DNA of 64,000 nucleotides from Streptomyces sp. NBRC 110035 (GTDB taxonomy: Bacteria > Actinomycetota > Actinomycetes > Streptomycetales > Streptomycetaceae): assembly GCF_000829695.1 (NCBI RefSeq), contig NZ_BBNN01000029.1, forward strand, positions 62,001 through 126,000, given 5' to 3'. Positions 63,023 through 64,000 of the stretch are shown here, in pieces. Position 1 is the first letter of the stretch, and each line of letters opens with the position of its first letter. Under the pieces are notes generated by a model that saw nothing but the letters and a program-made list of their open reading frames with translations, was not told the origin of the DNA and made no database searches. The position numbers and the translations under genes are program-made.

Positions 63023-64000
63023 ATGCCGTCGTACAAGCTCTCAGAGGTGACCGTAGAGGGATACGCCTCCATCCGATCCAGCACGCTGAAGCTGGGCGAG
63101 GGCGTGACCGTACTGGTCGGTGCCAACGGTGCGGGCAAGAGCAACGTCGTCGGCGCACTCGAACTGCTGGGGTGGATGGCGGACGGCGACCTGGCGCTCC
63201 AGGCGGGCATCCACGGTGGCGCCCAGGCCCTGCAGTTCGCGGGACGCGGCACCGGGAAAGGCATCCGGCTCAAGGTCTGTGCTCCCCCGTATCGGTATGA
63301 GGCGCACCTCGTCCCTGCGGCGAACGACAACTTCGTCTTCGCCGAGGAGAAGGGGCACTTCCACGAGCCGGGTCCCGGTCTCCCGATGGAGGAGAGCTTC
63401 GGCCGTGGACACCGCGAATCACTGCTGCGGCAGAAGGAGGAGGAGCAGCTCTCCCGCCTGGCGGGCCCGGTGCGGCACATCCTCGCCGGCTGCCGTGTCT
63501 TCCACTTCCAGGACACCAGTCGTGAGGCGCCGGTCAAGCAGTTCGGGTACGAGGCGGACAACGAGGCGCTGCGCCCGGACGCGGCGAACCTTGCGGCCTT
63601 CCTGTTGCGGCTGCGCGAGGGTGAACCCAAGTCCTATCGGCGCATTGTGCGGGCCATCAAGTCCGTGGCGCCGTTCTTCCGGGACTTCCTGCTGAAGGAG
63701 GAGCCGGGCGGGAGGATCCGCCTGCGCTGGATGCAGGAGGGGGTCGACGCAGTGTTTCCCGCGGAGGCGCTCTCGGACGGCACCTTGCGCTACATCTGCC
63801 TGTGCGTCCTGCTCCTCCAGCCCGACCCGCCGGCCCTCTTCACACTCGACGAGCCGGAACTCGGGCTGCACCCCTACGCAATCGTCCAGCTGGCGGACAT
63901 GCTCCGGTCGGCCGCCGTACGCAGTCAGATCGTGATCGCCACACAGTCCGTGACCCTGCTGAACCAGTTCTCACTCGACGACATCGCGGTGGTGGAGCGC
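63023..64000 (+). CDS. AAA family (RecF/OLD-like) ATPase, 3' truncated by window end
   Basis: 326 codons are visible with no stop. Walker A: VGANGAGKSN (residues 32-41) after VEGYASIRSSTLKL, the RecF/SMC-type N-terminus. Near residue 250 LSDGTLRYICLCVLLLQPDP is the ABC-like signature region. Walker B is LFTLDEPELGLHP, followed by IVIATQSVTLLNQF. Such predicted ATPases (DUF2813/AAA_21 type) are often paired with a small effector gene such as DUF4276 in defence-like operons; the partner would lie beyond the window. It is divergent from pglW. Confidence 0.85.
   Translation, partial: MPSYKLSEVTVEGYASIRSSTLKLGEGVTVLVGANGAGKSNVVGALELLGWMADGDLALQAGIHGGAQALQFAGRGTGKGIRLKVCAPPYRYEAHLVPAANDNFVFAEEKGHFHEPGPGLPMEESFGRGHRESLLRQKEEEQLSRLAGPVRHILAGCRVFHFQDTSREAPVKQFGYEADNEALRPDAANLAAFLLRLREGEPKSYRRIVRAIKSVAPFFRDFLLKEEPGGRIRLRWMQEGVDAVFPAEALSDGTLRYICLCVLLLQPDPPALFTLDEPELGLHPYAIVQLADMLRSAAVRSQIVIATQSVTLLNQFSLDDIAVVER

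Overview
The window is chromosomal DNA from a Streptomyces, closely similar to the region of Streptomyces coelicolor around SCO3077-SCO3125 (comparison from memory, no search run). Base composition is very GC-rich with strong third-codon GC bias. A UUA-decoding leucine tRNA (bldA) is present. Several genes have leaderless promoters (TANNNT placed 6-7 nt before the start codon). Gene sets such as eno-divIC-DUF501-ppx, the two Rpf-like muralytic enzymes, and glmU-prs-rplY-pth are typical of the genus. Most of the window is conserved core genome; two parts are accessory.

Layout. 1-1056: 3' end of a fold-type III PLP decarboxylase. 1190-2747: membrane protein and an RpiR-type sugar-phosphate regulator. 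2960-9787: small membrane protein, cystathionine beta-synthase, SGNH hydrolase, thiolase and three small hypotheticals. 9914-11654: BI-1 membrane protein and bldA on the minus strand. 12110-15496: FtsX/MacB-type ABC transporter. 15646-20681: cyclopropane-fatty-acid-synthase-like enzyme, type II NADH dehydrogenase with a probable Rex operator, Ppx/GppA phosphatase and DUF501. 20736-25109: divIC, eno, rpfA (behind a c-di-AMP riboswitch) and rpfC. 25441-28554: cytochrome P450, MazG and a SurA-like lipoprotein. 28726-32310: Ser/Thr kinase with its membrane partner, a secreted HNH lipoprotein and an MT0933-type small protein. 32529-37840: mfd, a methyltransferase and an unknown protein. 38192-41556: a second FtsX/MacB-type ABC system, paralogous to the first.

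42087-47203 is a cluster of polymorphic-toxin and immunity domains. It contains a YrhB/Imm35-deaminase-SUKH-4 fusion, a WHH nuclease fused to SMI1/KNR4, a YwqJ-type deaminase and a SUKH-3 protein. It is followed by a sensor kinase whose C-terminus appears frameshifted at a C8 tract, then tRNA-Gln, glmU, prs, rplY and pth.

53331-62821 is the most unusual part: the remains of a type 2 BREX (Pgl) phage-defence locus. pglW (NERD plus two kinase folds) and the helicase brxHI are intact. pglX is reduced to an AT-rich N-terminal fragment with an in-frame stop, and it is joined directly to the last quarter or so of brxD. pglY, pglZ and the rest of pglX and brxD are absent. A WhiJ-like XRE/DUF397 cassette with two small unknown genes lies between pglW and the pglX fragment. 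A divergent AAA ATPase (63023 onwards, cut by the window end) continues this defence-like region.

Most transcription units are separated by long GC-rich hairpins without U-tracts, which is usual for streptomycete terminators.
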